Source: Burkholderiales bacterium
GTDB taxonomy: Bacteria > Pseudomonadota > Gammaproteobacteria > Burkholderiales > SG8-41
Length of the DNA: 64,000 nucleotides
Reading direction: 5' to 3'
NCBI GenBank assembly: GCA_030683105.1
Contig: JAUXMZ010000060.1
Span: 1-64,000 of the forward strand
Shown here: positions 1 through 8,483 of the stretch, one piece after another
How positions within the stretch are numbered: the stretch's first letter is position 1
Layout of the letters: each line of letters starts with the position of its first letter
The notes under the pieces: model-generated
What the model was told of the DNA's origin: nothing
Database searches by the model: none
The model's input: the letters and a program-made list of their open reading frames with translations, nothing else
Made by a program: the position numbers and the translations under genes

Positions 1-245
1 CCGCCCTTGATATGGTCGTTGCCGGACCCGCCGTAGATTGTGTCATTGCCCTTGCCGCCATGGATTTTGTCGTTGCCATTGCCGGCGTCGATCCAATCGT
101 TGCCGGAACCGCCGAAGACCTTGTCGTTGCCGTCGCCGCTCAGAATGGTGTCGTTCCCGCCGCGACCAGAAATGGTGTCGGCTTTGTTCGTGCCGGACAG
201 AGTGTCATCAGATGATGTTCCCTTTTTTCCGCTTTTCTTTGACAT
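1..245 (-). CDS. RTX calcium-binding repeat protein, N-terminal part (cut by window edge)
   Basis: Reading the minus strand from an ATG at 245 gives a short basic start (MSKKSGKKG) and then glycine/aspartate nonapeptide repeats such as GRGGNDTIL, GDGNDKVFG, GSGNDWIDA and GKGNDTIYG. These are hemolysin-type calcium-binding (RTX) repeats. A good Shine-Dalgarno (AAGGAG, seven bases upstream) supports the start. RTX proteins are secreted by type I systems and fold when they bind calcium outside the cell. The divergent neighbours at 670-3799 are exactly such an exporter, so this is probably its substrate. Unusually, repeats begin within 15 residues of the N-terminus. The effector or adhesin domain and the secretion signal lie outside the window, so the function is open. 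Confidence 0.85.
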   Translation of the reverse strand, partial: MSKKSGKKGTSSDDTLSGTNKADTISGRGGNDTILSGDGNDKVFGGSGNDWIDAGNGNDKIHGGKGNDTIYGGSGNDHIKG

Positions 246-669
246 TTCTCGCTCCTTTTAGCATGAAAATAAACAATAATTTAGAACCTGATCTTCTGAC
301 TCATCGTCTCGAACCAGCAATGAACGACGTGTTACTTGGCCTCAGTTACGCAATAACCGGGCCAAGGCTCTGGTGAACCCCCCTTGTGAAGCTCCAGGTT
401 GCTGCATGTGTGGATAAGGCCCGCCGCCACCAAACATAATTATTCATTTATTATCAATTACTTATATAACACCATCTGTAATCTTACAGAACGTTTGCCG
501 TGCGGATGTGCCTAGGCGGAATGGACTTCAGGGCTGCCACGGATTCACTCCGCCGATGTTGAAATGTGACGGAATACACGACACCCTTGCCAGACTTTCG
601 ACGGACCGCATATCCAGTGCCCGGCACCGGCGCGCTTCCATTCAACTCGTGAGTATGGGTACATGAGGC
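246..669. other. AT-rich divergent intergenic region
   Basis: This 424-base gap separates the RTX gene (leftward) from the secretion operon (rightward). It is much richer in A and T than its surroundings, especially near 430-490, and probably holds both promoters. I could not single out a convincing -35/-10 pair or operator, and no open frame in it looks like a protein. Confidence 0.5.
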
Positions 670-2460
670 ATGATCTTTGCTAACATCGCCTTTGCCAATA
701 TCGCCACACACCTCTGGACACAGGATGCTTGTTTGGAACACGCTACCGTAGTACCGCTGCCTACCTTCACGGCGCGCTTCCGGCCGTACTTCATATCGGC
801 GGCGGCTTTCAGTCTGCTGCTGAACCTGCTGCTGCTGGTGCCGGCGCTGTTCATGCTGCAGGTGTTCGACCGGGTGCTCACCAGCCGCAGCATCGAAACG
901 CTGATGATGCTGCTGGTGTTCGCGGTGGGCGCACTGCTCTTCATGGCTTATCTGGACGTGATCCGCTCGCGGCTGCTGACCGCGGCTGCAGTCGCGCTGG
1001 AAAAGCTGCTAGGCCCGCGCGTGCTGTCGGAGATGATCCGGCGCCAAGCCACCCCCGGCGGAGGGGAGGCTCTGCACGGCCTGCACGACGTCAATTCGCT
1101 GCGCGCCTTTTTGACCGGGCCCGGTATCCTCGCACTGTTCGATTCGCCGTGGGTTCCGATCTACGTGCTGGTGATCTTTCTGTTCCACCCCCTGCTGGGC
1201 GCGGTGGCGTTCATCGGCGCCCTCATCATGCTGGCGCTTGCCGTCCTCAACGAGAAGTTCGCTCGCCAGCCGCTGGAGGCGATGCAACTCGATTCACGCA
1301 AGGCGGGCCGCTTCGCCGAACGGAGCATCGCGAACGCCGAGGTGGCGCGCGCGCTCGGCATGGTCGACAGCCTGGCGCGTGGCTGGGAAACTCTGAGCCG
1401 CAACGGGTTGGGGAACCAGTTGCGGGCGAGCCGCGTTGCCAGCGTGCTCACCAGCATCACGCGCTTCATGCGCCAGTTTTTACAGGTGGCCATGCTCGCG
1501 GCGGGCGCATGGCTGGTGATCGAACAACAGGCCACCCCGGGCGTGATGATCGCCGGCACCATTCTGCTGTCGCGGGCGCTCGCACCGGTTGAAATCGCGA
1601 TCGCCGGCTGGAAAGGATTAGTGGACGCGCGCAGCGCCTACGGCCGGCTCGACACGTTGCTCTCCTCCGCGCCACGGGATGAAGCGGTCACCGAATTGCC
1701 CGCCCCACTGGGGGCATTGGAGGTGGAACGGGTGGTATTCGGATTTCGCGCCCAGGACCGGCCGGTGATCAAGCAGGTTTCGTTCGAGCTCGCCGCAGGC
1801 CAGGCGCTCGCAATCATAGGCCCCAGCGCGTCCGGCAAATCCACGCTCTCGCGCCTGATCGTGGGACTCTGGAAGCCGGCGGTGGGCACAGTGCGCCTGG
1901 ACGGCGCCGACATCGCCGCGTGGCCGCGCCAGCGCCTGGGACCGTACGTGGGCTACCTGCCGCAGGATGTTGAATTGTTCGCCGGCACGGTGAGCCAGAA
2001 CATCGCGCGCATGGGTGAAGTGGACTCCGCGGCGGTGATCGACGCCGCCAGGCGCGCCAACGCGCACGACCTGATCCTGCACCTGGCGCAGGGCTATGAC
2101 TCCCATATAGGCGAAGGCGGCGCGTTTCTTTCGGCGGGCCAGCGCCAGCGCGTCGCGCTTGCGCGCGCGCTCTACGGCAAGCCGCGCCTGGTGGTCCTGG
2201 ACGAACCGAATTCCAACCTCGACGCCGAGGGCGAGGCGGCGTTGATCGAGGCCATCCGCAGCATGAAGGCCGACGGTGTGACTCTGGTGATCGTCACGCA
2301 CCGCAGCACGCTGCTTTCCGCCATGGACCGGATCCTGGTGCTGCGCGAGGGACTCATCGAGAAGTTCGGCCCGCCATCCGAGGTGTTGAAGCCCGGGCGC
2401 CCGCGCGGCCCCGGGGACCAGCCGGCGATGGTCGCGGGCCAGATCCAGCCCAAGGCATAA
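670..2460 (+). CDS. Type I secretion ABC transporter, PrtD/LapB type (permease-ATPase)
   Basis: Inner-membrane exporter that uses ATP to push an unfolded substrate, here most likely the divergent RTX protein, through a tripartite channel. The 596-residue protein has an N-terminal membrane domain (about residues 25-320) and a C-terminal ATPase. The ATPase shows Walker A GPSASGKST near 384, signature LSAGQRQR near 487, Walker B LVVLDEPN near 507 and an H-loop VTHR. There is no C39 peptidase domain, which fits the PrtD class whose substrates have no leader peptide. The chosen ATG lacks a clear ribosome site, so the true start may be up to about 20 codons further in. It is followed after four bases by the membrane-fusion gene. 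No outer-membrane TolC gene is in the window. Confidence 0.92.
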   Translation: MIFANIAFANIATHLWTQDACLEHATVVPLPTFTARFRPYFISAAAFSLLLNLLLLVPALFMLQVFDRVLTSRSIETLMMLLVFAVGALLFMAYLDVIRSRLLTAAAVALEKLLGPRVLSEMIRRQATPGGGEALHGLHDVNSLRAFLTGPGILALFDSPWVPIYVLVIFLFHPLLGAVAFIGALIMLALAVLNEKFARQPLEAMQLDSRKAGRFAERSIANAEVARALGMVDSLARGWETLSRNGLGNQLRASRVASVLTSITRFMRQFLQVAMLAAGAWLVIEQQATPGVMIAGTILLSRALAPVEIAIAGWKGLVDARSAYGRLDTLLSSAPRDEAVTELPAPLGALEVERVVFGFRAQDRPVIKQVSFELAAGQALAIIGPSASGKSTLSRLIVGLWKPAVGTVRLDGADIAAWPRQRLGPYVGYLPQDVELFAGTVSQNIARMGEVDSAAVIDAARRANAHDLILHLAQGYDSHIGEGGAFLSAGQRQRVALARALYGKPRLVVLDEPNSNLDAEGEAALIEAIRSMKADGVTLVIVTHRSTLLSAMDRILVLREGLIEKFGPPSEVLKPGRPRGPGDQPAMVAGQIQPKA

Positions 2461-2464
2461 ACCC

Positions 2465-3799
2465 ATGGCGAATCCGCTGCGCGATCTTGTTCTCCCCGCC
2501 CTCGACGTAGACGGCGTTGACCGGCCCTGGCCGCTGATCCGCGCTGGCATCATCGGCAGCGCGTTGCTTGTGGCAGGCATAGTCGCGTGGGCGTGGCTCG
2601 CGCCGCTGTCGTCGGCGGTGATCGGCCCGGGCTTCGTCAAGGTCGACATGAACCGCAAGACCGTCCAGCATCAGGAGGGCGGTCTCGTCGGCGAGATCCT
2701 GGTTCGGGATGGCAGCATTGTCGCGGCGGGCCAGACGCTGATCGTGCTGAAGGATGTGCGCGTTGATGCGGGTAACGAAGCGATGCGGACCCAGCTCGAC
2801 GCCGAGCTTGCAAAGACCGCGCGTTTATCAGCTGAGCAGACCGGCGCGAGTCAGATCGTGTCTGTACCGGAACTCGAGGTGCGCAAATCGAACCCGCGAG
2901 TGGCAGAGTTGCTACAGCGGGAAATTTCGGTGTTTCGCTCACGGCGGCAAGCGCTGGCGAACCAGCTTGCGTTGATCCGCAACCAGATCCGGGAAACGCA
3001 GGAAGAAATCAAGGCGCGAACGGGGCAGCTCAAAGCCGACGAGACGGCGCTCCAGTTCCAGCGCGAGGAGCTGTCGCAAAACCAGGCGCTTGAGAAACAG
3101 GGGTTCGTAAGCAGGACACGCCTTCTGTCGCTGCAGCGCGCAATCGCCGAGTACGAATCGCGGCGCGGCGAGAACGAAGCCGAGCTCGCGCGCGCGCACC
3201 AGAAGGTCTCCGACCTCCAGCTGCGCGCCGAAACGCTGCGCAGCACTTTCCAGCAGGAAGCTTCGAGCGAGCTGCGGCAAACCACAGCAGCGGTATTCGA
3301 CCTGCGCGAGCGGCTGCGCCCGGCGCTGGACGCCGAGCAACGGCAGCGCATCACGGCCCCGATTGGCGGCGAGGTGGTGGATCTCAAAGTAACGACGGTG
3401 GGCGCGGTGATCGCGCCGCGCGACCCGATACTCGATATCGTGCCCGAGAATCCCATTCTGGTCGTGGAGGCACGTGTGCGCCCTGAAGACATCAGTTTTG
3501 TGCGAGATGGGGCACTTGCCGACGTGCGCCTGACCGCATTCCGTCAGCGCATCACGCCGACGGTGGAAGGCAAAGTCAGCTACATCTCGGCCGACCGGCT
3601 GGTGGACAAGACCAACAATACGCCCTACTACCAGGTTCACGTGCTTGTTTCAGCCGAGGCGCTGCGCAAGGCGGGAGACCTCAAACTGCAGGCCGGGATG
3701 CCGGCCGAGGTCTTCATCCGGACCACGTCCCGCAATGCGCTGGAATATCTGCTGGACCCGATCCTGGGATTCCTGCAGCGGTCGCTGCGCGAGCAGTGA
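2465..3799 (+). CDS. HlyD/PrtE-family membrane fusion protein of type I secretion
   Basis: Periplasmic adaptor that joins the ABC exporter to an outer-membrane channel. The 444 residues show a short cytoplasmic start, one membrane helix (about residues 27-48, rich in A, V, W), a lipoyl-like segment, a long heptad-rich helical hairpin (about 110-300) and a C-terminal beta-barrel domain. The stretch around KVSYISADRLVDKTNNTPYY is typical of this family. The start lies four bases after the ABC gene stop, so the two are co-transcribed. Length and architecture are normal for PrtE-like adaptors. Just after its stop the sequence turns into the REP-like repeats of the next island. Confidence 0.92.
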   Translation: MANPLRDLVLPALDVDGVDRPWPLIRAGIIGSALLVAGIVAWAWLAPLSSAVIGPGFVKVDMNRKTVQHQEGGLVGEILVRDGSIVAAGQTLIVLKDVRVDAGNEAMRTQLDAELAKTARLSAEQTGASQIVSVPELEVRKSNPRVAELLQREISVFRSRRQALANQLALIRNQIRETQEEIKARTGQLKADETALQFQREELSQNQALEKQGFVSRTRLLSLQRAIAEYESRRGENEAELARAHQKVSDLQLRAETLRSTFQQEASSELRQTTAAVFDLRERLRPALDAEQRQRITAPIGGEVVDLKVTTVGAVIAPRDPILDIVPENPILVVEARVRPEDISFVRDGALADVRLTAFRQRITPTVEGKVSYISADRLVDKTNNTPYYQVHVLVSAEALRKAGDLKLQAGMPAEVFIRTTSRNALEYLLDPILGFLQRSLREQ

Positions 3800-3804
3800 G
3801 TCTC

Positions 3805-3942
3805 AAAGGGTTGAGTCTCAAAGGGTCAGACTCGCAAGAAGTCCGTAGTCTCAAAGGGTCAGACTCGCATGCGTCCCACGCGTCAAAGAGGTCGCGTCAA
3901 AGGGTTAGACTTGGATGGTAGGGAGTCTGACCCCGAAGACCC
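3805..3942. repeat. REP-like palindrome cluster, left of vapBC
   Basis: Several degenerate copies of a short motif sit in 140 bases: AAAGGGTCAGACTCGC near 3823 and 3855, a variant GGGTTAGACTT near 3902, and the reverse-complement motif GGGAGTCTGACCCCGAAGAC at 3921-3940. The same two motifs flank the transposase gene at 4797-4836 and 5588-5638, so this cluster belongs to the same REP/RAYT family. No coding potential. Confidence 0.8.
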
Positions 3943-4030
3943 CAATCGGCGCTCTTCGAGAGAACGGCCAAGCCGGAGATAAATATCTTGCGGCACAATC
4001 AGCGGGTCGGTATCGCCTCGTGCGTTGGCG
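3943..4030 (-). pseudogene. Decayed fragment of a second REP-associated transposase
   Basis: About 88 bases closely match 5018-5106 inside the intact transposase gene, with shared runs such as GAACGGCCAAGCCGGAG and CCTCGTGCGTTGGCG and scattered substitutions and small gaps. It corresponds to roughly residues 143-172 of the 236-residue protein (the LIVPHEIYLRLGRSL region). It abuts a repeat motif on the left and the 3' end of vapC on the right. This is a remnant of an older copy, too short to function. Confidence 0.8.
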
Positions 4031-4042
4031 CGAGGGCTCAAC

Positions 4043-4438
4043 CTACGCCCAATTCTCGCAACGCAGCCCGGCTACGCGGCGGAATTCTCTTTCATTGTTT
4101 GTCACCAGGGTCGTGCCGAGGCTAAGTGCATGGGCCGCGATGAGCATGTCCAGTGGACCTATCGTCGTGCCGCTACGCTCGAGTTCAGCGCGAATCTCGC
4201 CATATATAAGCGCGGCTCTCAAATCGTACTGAGCCACCTCTAGCGGCAGCATGAATCCCTCCAGTGCCGCCCGATTCTTCGCGGAGCCGCTTTTTGCGAC
4301 GCCGAAAGCGAGTTCCGAAGCGGTAATGCTGGAAATGCCCAAATCCCCGACCGTATGCTTCCTGAAATGGCCCAAAACCCGCTTGGGACGCTCGTTGATG
4401 ATGTAAATGCAGATATTTGTGTCGAGCAGGTATTTCAT
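4043..4438 (-). CDS. vapC: VapC-type PIN-domain ribonuclease toxin
   Basis: Toxin of a type II toxin-antitoxin pair; VapC proteins cut specific RNAs, often initiator tRNA or rRNA. The 131-residue protein starts MKYLLDTN, with the PIN-domain acidic residues visible as D6, E42 ([11 protein letters not shown]) and D97 (GPLDMLIAA), and the late TNNEREF motif near 113. The start was chosen because its ATG overlaps the vapB stop as ATGA, giving a four-base overlap. A longer reading frame exists but only adds vapB sequence in the wrong frame. The pair lies between two clusters of REP-like palindromes, which suggests it arrived with, or was captured beside, that mobile family. Confidence 0.92.
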   Translation of the reverse strand: MKYLLDTNICIYIINERPKRVLGHFRKHTVGDLGISSITASELAFGVAKSGSAKNRAALEGFMLPLEVAQYDLRAALIYGEIRAELERSGTTIGPLDMLIAAHALSLGTTLVTNNEREFRRVAGLRCENWA

Positions 4439-4668
4439 TTCAGCGCGACGCGTTTCTGCTGCGCTTTCGGTTGCTCGCGTTCCAGCTTGAAACCGGGTTC
4501 GAACTGCTCCAGACTTTGAAACAGCGTGTCCCACGAATGCGAGCGAGGCAACAGCACCACGGCGTCGCCGACGCGCTTGATCAGCACCTCGTCGCCCTCG
4601 AAACGGTACTCCTTGGGCAGACGCACGGCCTGGCTGCGGCCGGACATGAAAACTTTAGCGATGTCCAT
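4435..4668 (-). CDS. vapB: VapB-type antitoxin (AbrB/SpoVT fold)
   Basis: Antitoxin partner of VapC. The 77-residue protein has an N-terminal swapped-hairpin DNA-binding domain with the typical start [20 protein letters not shown] and a C-terminal tail that wraps the toxin. A Shine-Dalgarno-like AAAGGAA precedes the ATG. The stop overlaps the vapC start, so translation is coupled. VapB normally represses its own operon by binding a palindrome in the promoter; a perfect 14-base palindrome lies about 36 bases upstream at 4704-4717. Confidence 0.92.
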   Translation of the reverse strand: MDIAKVFMSGRSQAVRLPKEYRFEGDEVLIKRVGDAVVLLPRSHSWDTLFQSLEQFEPGFKLEREQPKAQQKRVALK

Positions 4669-4703
4669 GAACTGTTCCTTTCAAAATCAATTGGTATATA
4701 GCA

Positions 4704-4717
4704 ATGATATATATCAT
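4704..4717 (-). promoter_or_regulatory. Candidate vapBC operator palindrome
   Basis: The perfect palindrome ATGATATATATCAT lies upstream of vapB, in AT-rich sequence with TATA-like -10 candidates. VapB-family antitoxins bind such inverted repeats to repress their operon. The assignment comes from position and symmetry only. Confidence 0.55.
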
Positions 4718-4740
4718 ATGCCAGTCTGGCAAGCCCTGTC

Positions 4741-4836
4741 GGTCTCAAGGGGCCTGACTCGCAAAAAAGTCCGTTTAAACATCCGCTCCATCCTACGGGG
4801 TCAGACTCGCAAGAAAGTCCGTTTAAACATCCGTTC
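4741..4836. repeat. REP-like repeats at the left end of the transposase unit
   Basis: Two tandem copies, about 56 bases apart, of a motif running GGGTCAGACTCGC, then AAGAAAGTCC, then GTTTAAACATCCG. The first copy has the variant GGCCTGACTC. The second copy overlaps the transposase 3' end: its stop codon TAA lies inside GTTTAAAC. GTCAGACTC is the complement of the GAGTCTGAC motif found on the other side of the gene. Confidence 0.85.
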
Positions 4837-5533
4837 GGATTGCCGCTCCAGTTCCTCTTGGTTGCGTACGCCGCAATGGCGTGGCACGGCGACCAGTGAG
4901 TTCTTCGATCCGGGCGCAAAAGCGATCGTTTCCCAGTACCCATGCTTTGTTGGTTGTCTCTCGGATCGTCTCCAATTCTGCGGCGTTAACAGGGACGCCG
5001 AAAAGCTGCCAGTAGGATAATCGGCGCTCATCGAGTGAACGGCCAAGCCGGAGGTAAATCTCATGCGGTACGATCAGCGTGTCGGGAAAGCCTCGTGCGT
5101 TGGCGAGATGGCTCGACCAGGCATACTCCGTCGCACGTTTTACCATCCCCGCACGCACCGGATTGAGCTCGATATAGCGCATGCAGGTCAGGAGATATCG
5201 CTCACTGTCAATCAAGGTTGCCCGGTAGCGCCCTTCCCACAAGGTCCCGGTACGCTTATAGCGGCAATTGAAATATTGCACATACCGGCGCCCCAGGGAC
5301 TGCATCATATTCGGTAAGCTCGTCTCGTTGGCAGGCGTTGCGAGCAAATGCACATGGTTGGTCATCAGCACGTAAGCGTGCACTGCAACTCCATGTTTAT
5401 CGGCGGCTTCCTTTACGCATTCCAGGTAGAAGCGATAGTCTTCGTCCGCGACAAAGATCGCATCACGATTGTTGCCACGCTGAATAACGTGGAGCGGTAC
5501 GCCTTTGACAAAGAACCTGGGTAGACGGGCCAT
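4823..5533 (-). CDS. REP-associated tyrosine transposase (RAYT, TnpA_REP; IS200/Y1 superfamily)
   Basis: Single-strand DNA endonuclease of the HUH/Y1 group, thought to move or maintain REP palindromes. The 236-residue protein shows an N-terminal fold starting RFFVKGVPLHVIQRGNNR, the metal-binding HUH motif as MTNHVHLL (H60, H62), and the catalytic-tyrosine helix LGRRYVQYFN (Y84/Y87). The segments GTLWEGRYR and CMRYIELNPVRA are typical of RAYTs. A Shine-Dalgarno AGGAG precedes the ATG. Inverted copies of its REP-like motif lie on both sides (4741-4836 and 5588-5638), and its own stop codon is in the left repeat. It looks intact; a decayed relative lies at 3943-4030. Confidence 0.93.
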   Translation of the reverse strand: MARLPRFFVKGVPLHVIQRGNNRDAIFVADEDYRFYLECVKEAADKHGVAVHAYVLMTNHVHLLATPANETSLPNMMQSLGRRYVQYFNCRYKRTGTLWEGRYRATLIDSERYLLTCMRYIELNPVRAGMVKRATEYAWSSHLANARGFPDTLIVPHEIYLRLGRSLDERRLSYWQLFGVPVNAAELETIRETTNKAWVLGNDRFCARIEELTGRRATPLRRTQPRGTGAAIRTDV

Positions 5534-5587
5534 TTTCGTTCTCCTGACAACCCTTAACGCACGAGAAAGACGTGCGTAGCAGGGGAT

Positions 5588-5638
5588 CGCAGGGAGTCTG
5601 ACCCCGAAGACGGGCAGGGAGTCTGACCCCGAAGACCG
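5588..5638. repeat. REP-like repeats at the right end of the transposase unit
   Basis: Two tandem copies, 21-22 bases apart, of GGGAGTCTGACCCCGAAGAC, inverted relative to the left-end repeats. A third copy occurs at 3921-3940. They close the RAYT unit upstream of its start codon. Confidence 0.85.
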
Positions 5639-5990
5639 CCAGTGTTCAGAGAGGTTCCATAACCATTATAATTTCAGCCAGAAAAGCAACCAGCCATGAG
5701 GCTTTGCATTACAGAGAAAGATGATTTTTATGAGAGCCGAATATGATTTCTCCAAATCGCGTAAAAACCCTTACGCCAGATCATGACAGCGAGTCCAAGC
5801 GCCGCGTTGCCACCAGACTTGCGCGCCGGCTCGCCGCCAAGGATATATTGCCCTGACACAACAAAGACTTGCATCTTTCGCACCGAATGCTTATCGTTGC
5901 AGGCGCGGGGTTACAGATGAGTTCAACTGCGAGCGCTTTTCCATATGACTCACACCAGAGATAGCGGACCAGGCGGTGGAGTGGCCGTTC
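5639..5990. other. Intergenic region before the PilZ gene
   Basis: About 350 bases between the RAYT repeats and the PilZ gene. It is AT-rich near 5650-5760, where the PilZ promoter probably lies. I see no further gene, strong hairpin or repeat. Confidence 0.4.
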
Positions 5991-6656
5991 ATGCTTGACC
6001 ACGACAAAGCGCTTGCCGGGTTGGGTGAGCCCGTGGATGTCTGCGTCAAGACCATGCACATGTTTAACGCCGTGCGCGAAGTCCTTGGCATATCGTCCCG
6101 GCACAAGACCGATCCCAGCCGGGAAATTCGCAAAAGCCCGCGCGTGGCAGTCCAAATGCCGTTCTCGTATCGGGCGATCCAGAACAACATGGTCATGCCG
6201 GATACGTTCCACGGCATGATCCTGAATATCGGCTATGGCGGCACGATGGCCGAATTGAATCAGCCGTTGCCCGCCAATTCGGAAATCAAACTGCGCCTGG
6301 ATTCAATGCTGAGCTGTGCCAAGGCGATGGATCTGGATATCGATGCCAAGGCGGCGGAAATCTACGCCAGGATCATCGACACGCGGCCGATCAACGGACG
6401 GGATGTCTCGGGGATAGAATTCACCTGCGTCAGTGCGCAGAGCAAAAAACTGCTGATGCATAGCATGCTGCATGTTGCCCAATCCGGCAACACGGTTCTT
6501 GATGAGTATCTGAGGCAGCATGAACGGGAAGTCACAAAAAAAACCGACGCCTTGCAGATTACCAAGCGCGTCATCCTCGCTACCCTGCTTGCCGCCTCAG
6601 CCGCGCTGTTCTACCTGATCTGGATACTCACTGATGCACTGACTATTGTTAATTGA
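5991..6656 (+). CDS. PilZ-domain protein with C-terminal membrane helix
   Basis: Probable cyclic-di-GMP receptor. The PilZ signature is visible as the RxxxR-type motif RKSPRVAVQ (about residues 47-55), followed by a (D/N)xSxxG-like motif, here NIGYGG, near 82, with Ser replaced by Gly or Tyr. That departure may weaken ligand binding. A helix near the C-terminus (VILATLLAASAALFYLIW) should anchor it in the inner membrane. ATG 5991 is preferred to the upstream GTG at 5976 because GGAG lies nine bases before it. It stands alone, convergent with the histidine kinase, so the effector it controls is unknown. Confidence 0.8.
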   Translation: MLDHDKALAGLGEPVDVCVKTMHMFNAVREVLGISSRHKTDPSREIRKSPRVAVQMPFSYRAIQNNMVMPDTFHGMILNIGYGGTMAELNQPLPANSEIKLRLDSMLSCAKAMDLDIDAKAAEIYARIIDTRPINGRDVSGIEFTCVSAQSKKLLMHSMLHVAQSGNTVLDEYLRQHEREVTKKTDALQITKRVILATLLAASAALFYLIWILTDALTIVN

Positions 6657-6682
6657 GCAAGGTCAGTGCCTGCCGCTGGAAC

Positions 6683-8413
6683 TCAGGAACTACCAGCCGC
6701 CCTGCTTCCGCCCCCACCCTCCCGCGTCAACATAAAGCACACCCTGCCGGGTTCGTTGGCCGCGAGCGCCAGGCGGTAGCCCAGAAGATTCGCCTGTTTG
6801 GCCGCATGATATAGCCCGACGCCCAGCCCGGTATGGGAAGCCACCGGCGCATCGAACAGTTCGGCGGCCACACTCCTGTTGATTGCGGCGCCGTTGTCGC
6901 ACACGGTGAGCGTGCCGCCAAGCGCCGGAGAAAACGTCACGCGCACCTGCAGTTTTTCACCGCCCGCCGGCTTACGCAACGCATTGTCGATCAAATTATC
7001 GGTGATACTGTCGAACAACTCCGCCGGCAGCATGATGTCCGGCGCCGGGCCATCGACGTTGAACTGGATATTACGGCCGCTATGGCGCTGGGTCAGGCTT
7101 TCCCACCACAGCGCTGCATCGACCTGGCTGGAGTCAGCCTCCTGCGGCGCCTGCAGCTTGTCGAGCGTGGCGCTCAGGCGCTGGGTAATCTGGGGCAACT
7201 GGCGCTGCATCAGCGCCTGCAACTCGGCTGCCTGATCGGTTCCGCTCGTATCCACCGCCGAGCACAACGAGCGCAGCGACTGCAACAGATTCTTTACATC
7301 GTGCGTAAGCCGCGCACCCGTTTCGTAAATAGCCTGGGTATAGGCATTCTGGCGCTGAATCTGCTCACGACGCTTGGCTTCGTAGAAATGGCCCACCATT
7401 TGCGTCAGCAGTTTCAGATGCAGCAGCAGCGCCGGTGACAACGACCAGCGCGTATAGATTTTGAGCCTCAGGTCCTGAACCGAGAATTCCGAAAAATGTT
7501 TGGTGCGCTTGCCAAATTCGCCCTGCCCCAGGCGCGCACTCCAGTCGACCCCCATTACCCACGGCAGTTCAAGCATATGCTGCAGCGCGAGCGAAACAAA
7601 GCGCTGTGGCTGCGACTCCTCTTCCGCCAATTCGGACAGGCGCTGCACCCAGCGCTCGAATGGCAGACCCAGACTCATCAGATAACGCGACAGCATGTGG
7701 CCGATGCCCGAGAACCCGCCATGCGGATTCCACAACCAGGAAATCACTATCAGCAACAATGCGATCACGAACAGCGTCTGCGCCAATGCCAGCGGATAGC
7801 TGCCACGGCTGACTTCCTTGATGACGAAGCTGCCGAGCACCAGCGCCACCACCAGCAGAAACAGGATCACGCTGTAGAACAGGTCGACTGCAATCGGTTC
7901 CTCGGAACGGCGGGTCTCCACGTGCATCAGTAATATCGCGAGGGGCAGCACCGGCAGGCCATAGCGCACCAGCATGACCAGTGCGTCGTTCTGGCCGAGA
8001 CCGACGAACAACTGCGGCACCACCCACATCAGCAGCAGCGACAACAGGTAGAGCGCGGCAAGCGTGGCGACCAGCCGCTGGCCCCGGCCCGCTATGCCCG
8101 GCACGCTGCCGCCGATCAGGCCAAACAGCACCGCCAGCCACACCGCCATCAGCCACCAGTTGTTCCCTATCGCCAGAAACGCTCCGACCACGACCACCAG
8201 GACGGCATAGCGGGGCTCGATATCGCCTTCGCCGCGCCACACCGGCTGCCACATCAGGAACAATCCGATATGCGCGAGCAAAAACGCGCGGGTCCACCAT
8301 TCCTCAATGCCCCAGGCCAGTGCCGCGTGCAGCGAGAGCAGCATGAGCCCCATCCACCATTGGGGGTGGCTGGAAACGAAGTTTTTCCCGGCGTTGGCCG
8401 CTGCGCTATTCAT
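6683..8413 (-). CDS. Membrane-bound sensor histidine kinase
   Basis: The 576-residue protein starts with roughly eight to ten membrane helices (residues 20-235). A soluble region with GAF-like features follows, then a phosphoacceptor helix ARLTHDVKNLLQSL (His near 371) and a HATPase_c domain with N-box DNLIDNALRK near 476 and G-box GLGVGLYH. It would sense a membrane or cytoplasmic cue and pass phosphate to a regulator. No response regulator is next to it, so it is an orphan. It is divergent from the ABC-2 permease (about 70 bases between starts), so the two may share control. The many-helix sensor is not a family I can name. Confidence 0.85.
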   Translation of the reverse strand: MNSAAANAGKNFVSSHPQWWMGLMLLSLHAALAWGIEEWWTRAFLLAHIGLFLMWQPVWRGEGDIEPRYAVLVVVVGAFLAIGNNWWLMAVWLAVLFGLIGGSVPGIAGRGQRLVATLAALYLLSLLLMWVVPQLFVGLGQNDALVMLVRYGLPVLPLAILLMHVETRRSEEPIAVDLFYSVILFLLVVALVLGSFVIKEVSRGSYPLALAQTLFVIALLLIVISWLWNPHGGFSGIGHMLSRYLMSLGLPFERWVQRLSELAEEESQPQRFVSLALQHMLELPWVMGVDWSARLGQGEFGKRTKHFSEFSVQDLRLKIYTRWSLSPALLLHLKLLTQMVGHFYEAKRREQIQRQNAYTQAIYETGARLTHDVKNLLQSLRSLCSAVDTSGTDQAAELQALMQRQLPQITQRLSATLDKLQAPQEADSSQVDAALWWESLTQRHSGRNIQFNVDGPAPDIMLPAELFDSITDNLIDNALRKPAGGEKLQVRVTFSPALGGTLTVCDNGAAINRSVAAELFDAPVASHTGLGVGLYHAAKQANLLGYRLALAANEPGRVCFMLTREGGGGSRAAGSS

Positions 8414-8483
8414 CGATTCCTCGCTTCACCGGGATCAATCCGGTTTTCGTTATACTTGTCATTATTTCAGCATACCCTGTTCC

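Noticed and set aside
1618-2658. A 346-codon minus-strand frame
   Set aside because: Shadow of the ABC transporter ATPase domain; its composition (many H, R, A) is typical of antisense reading.
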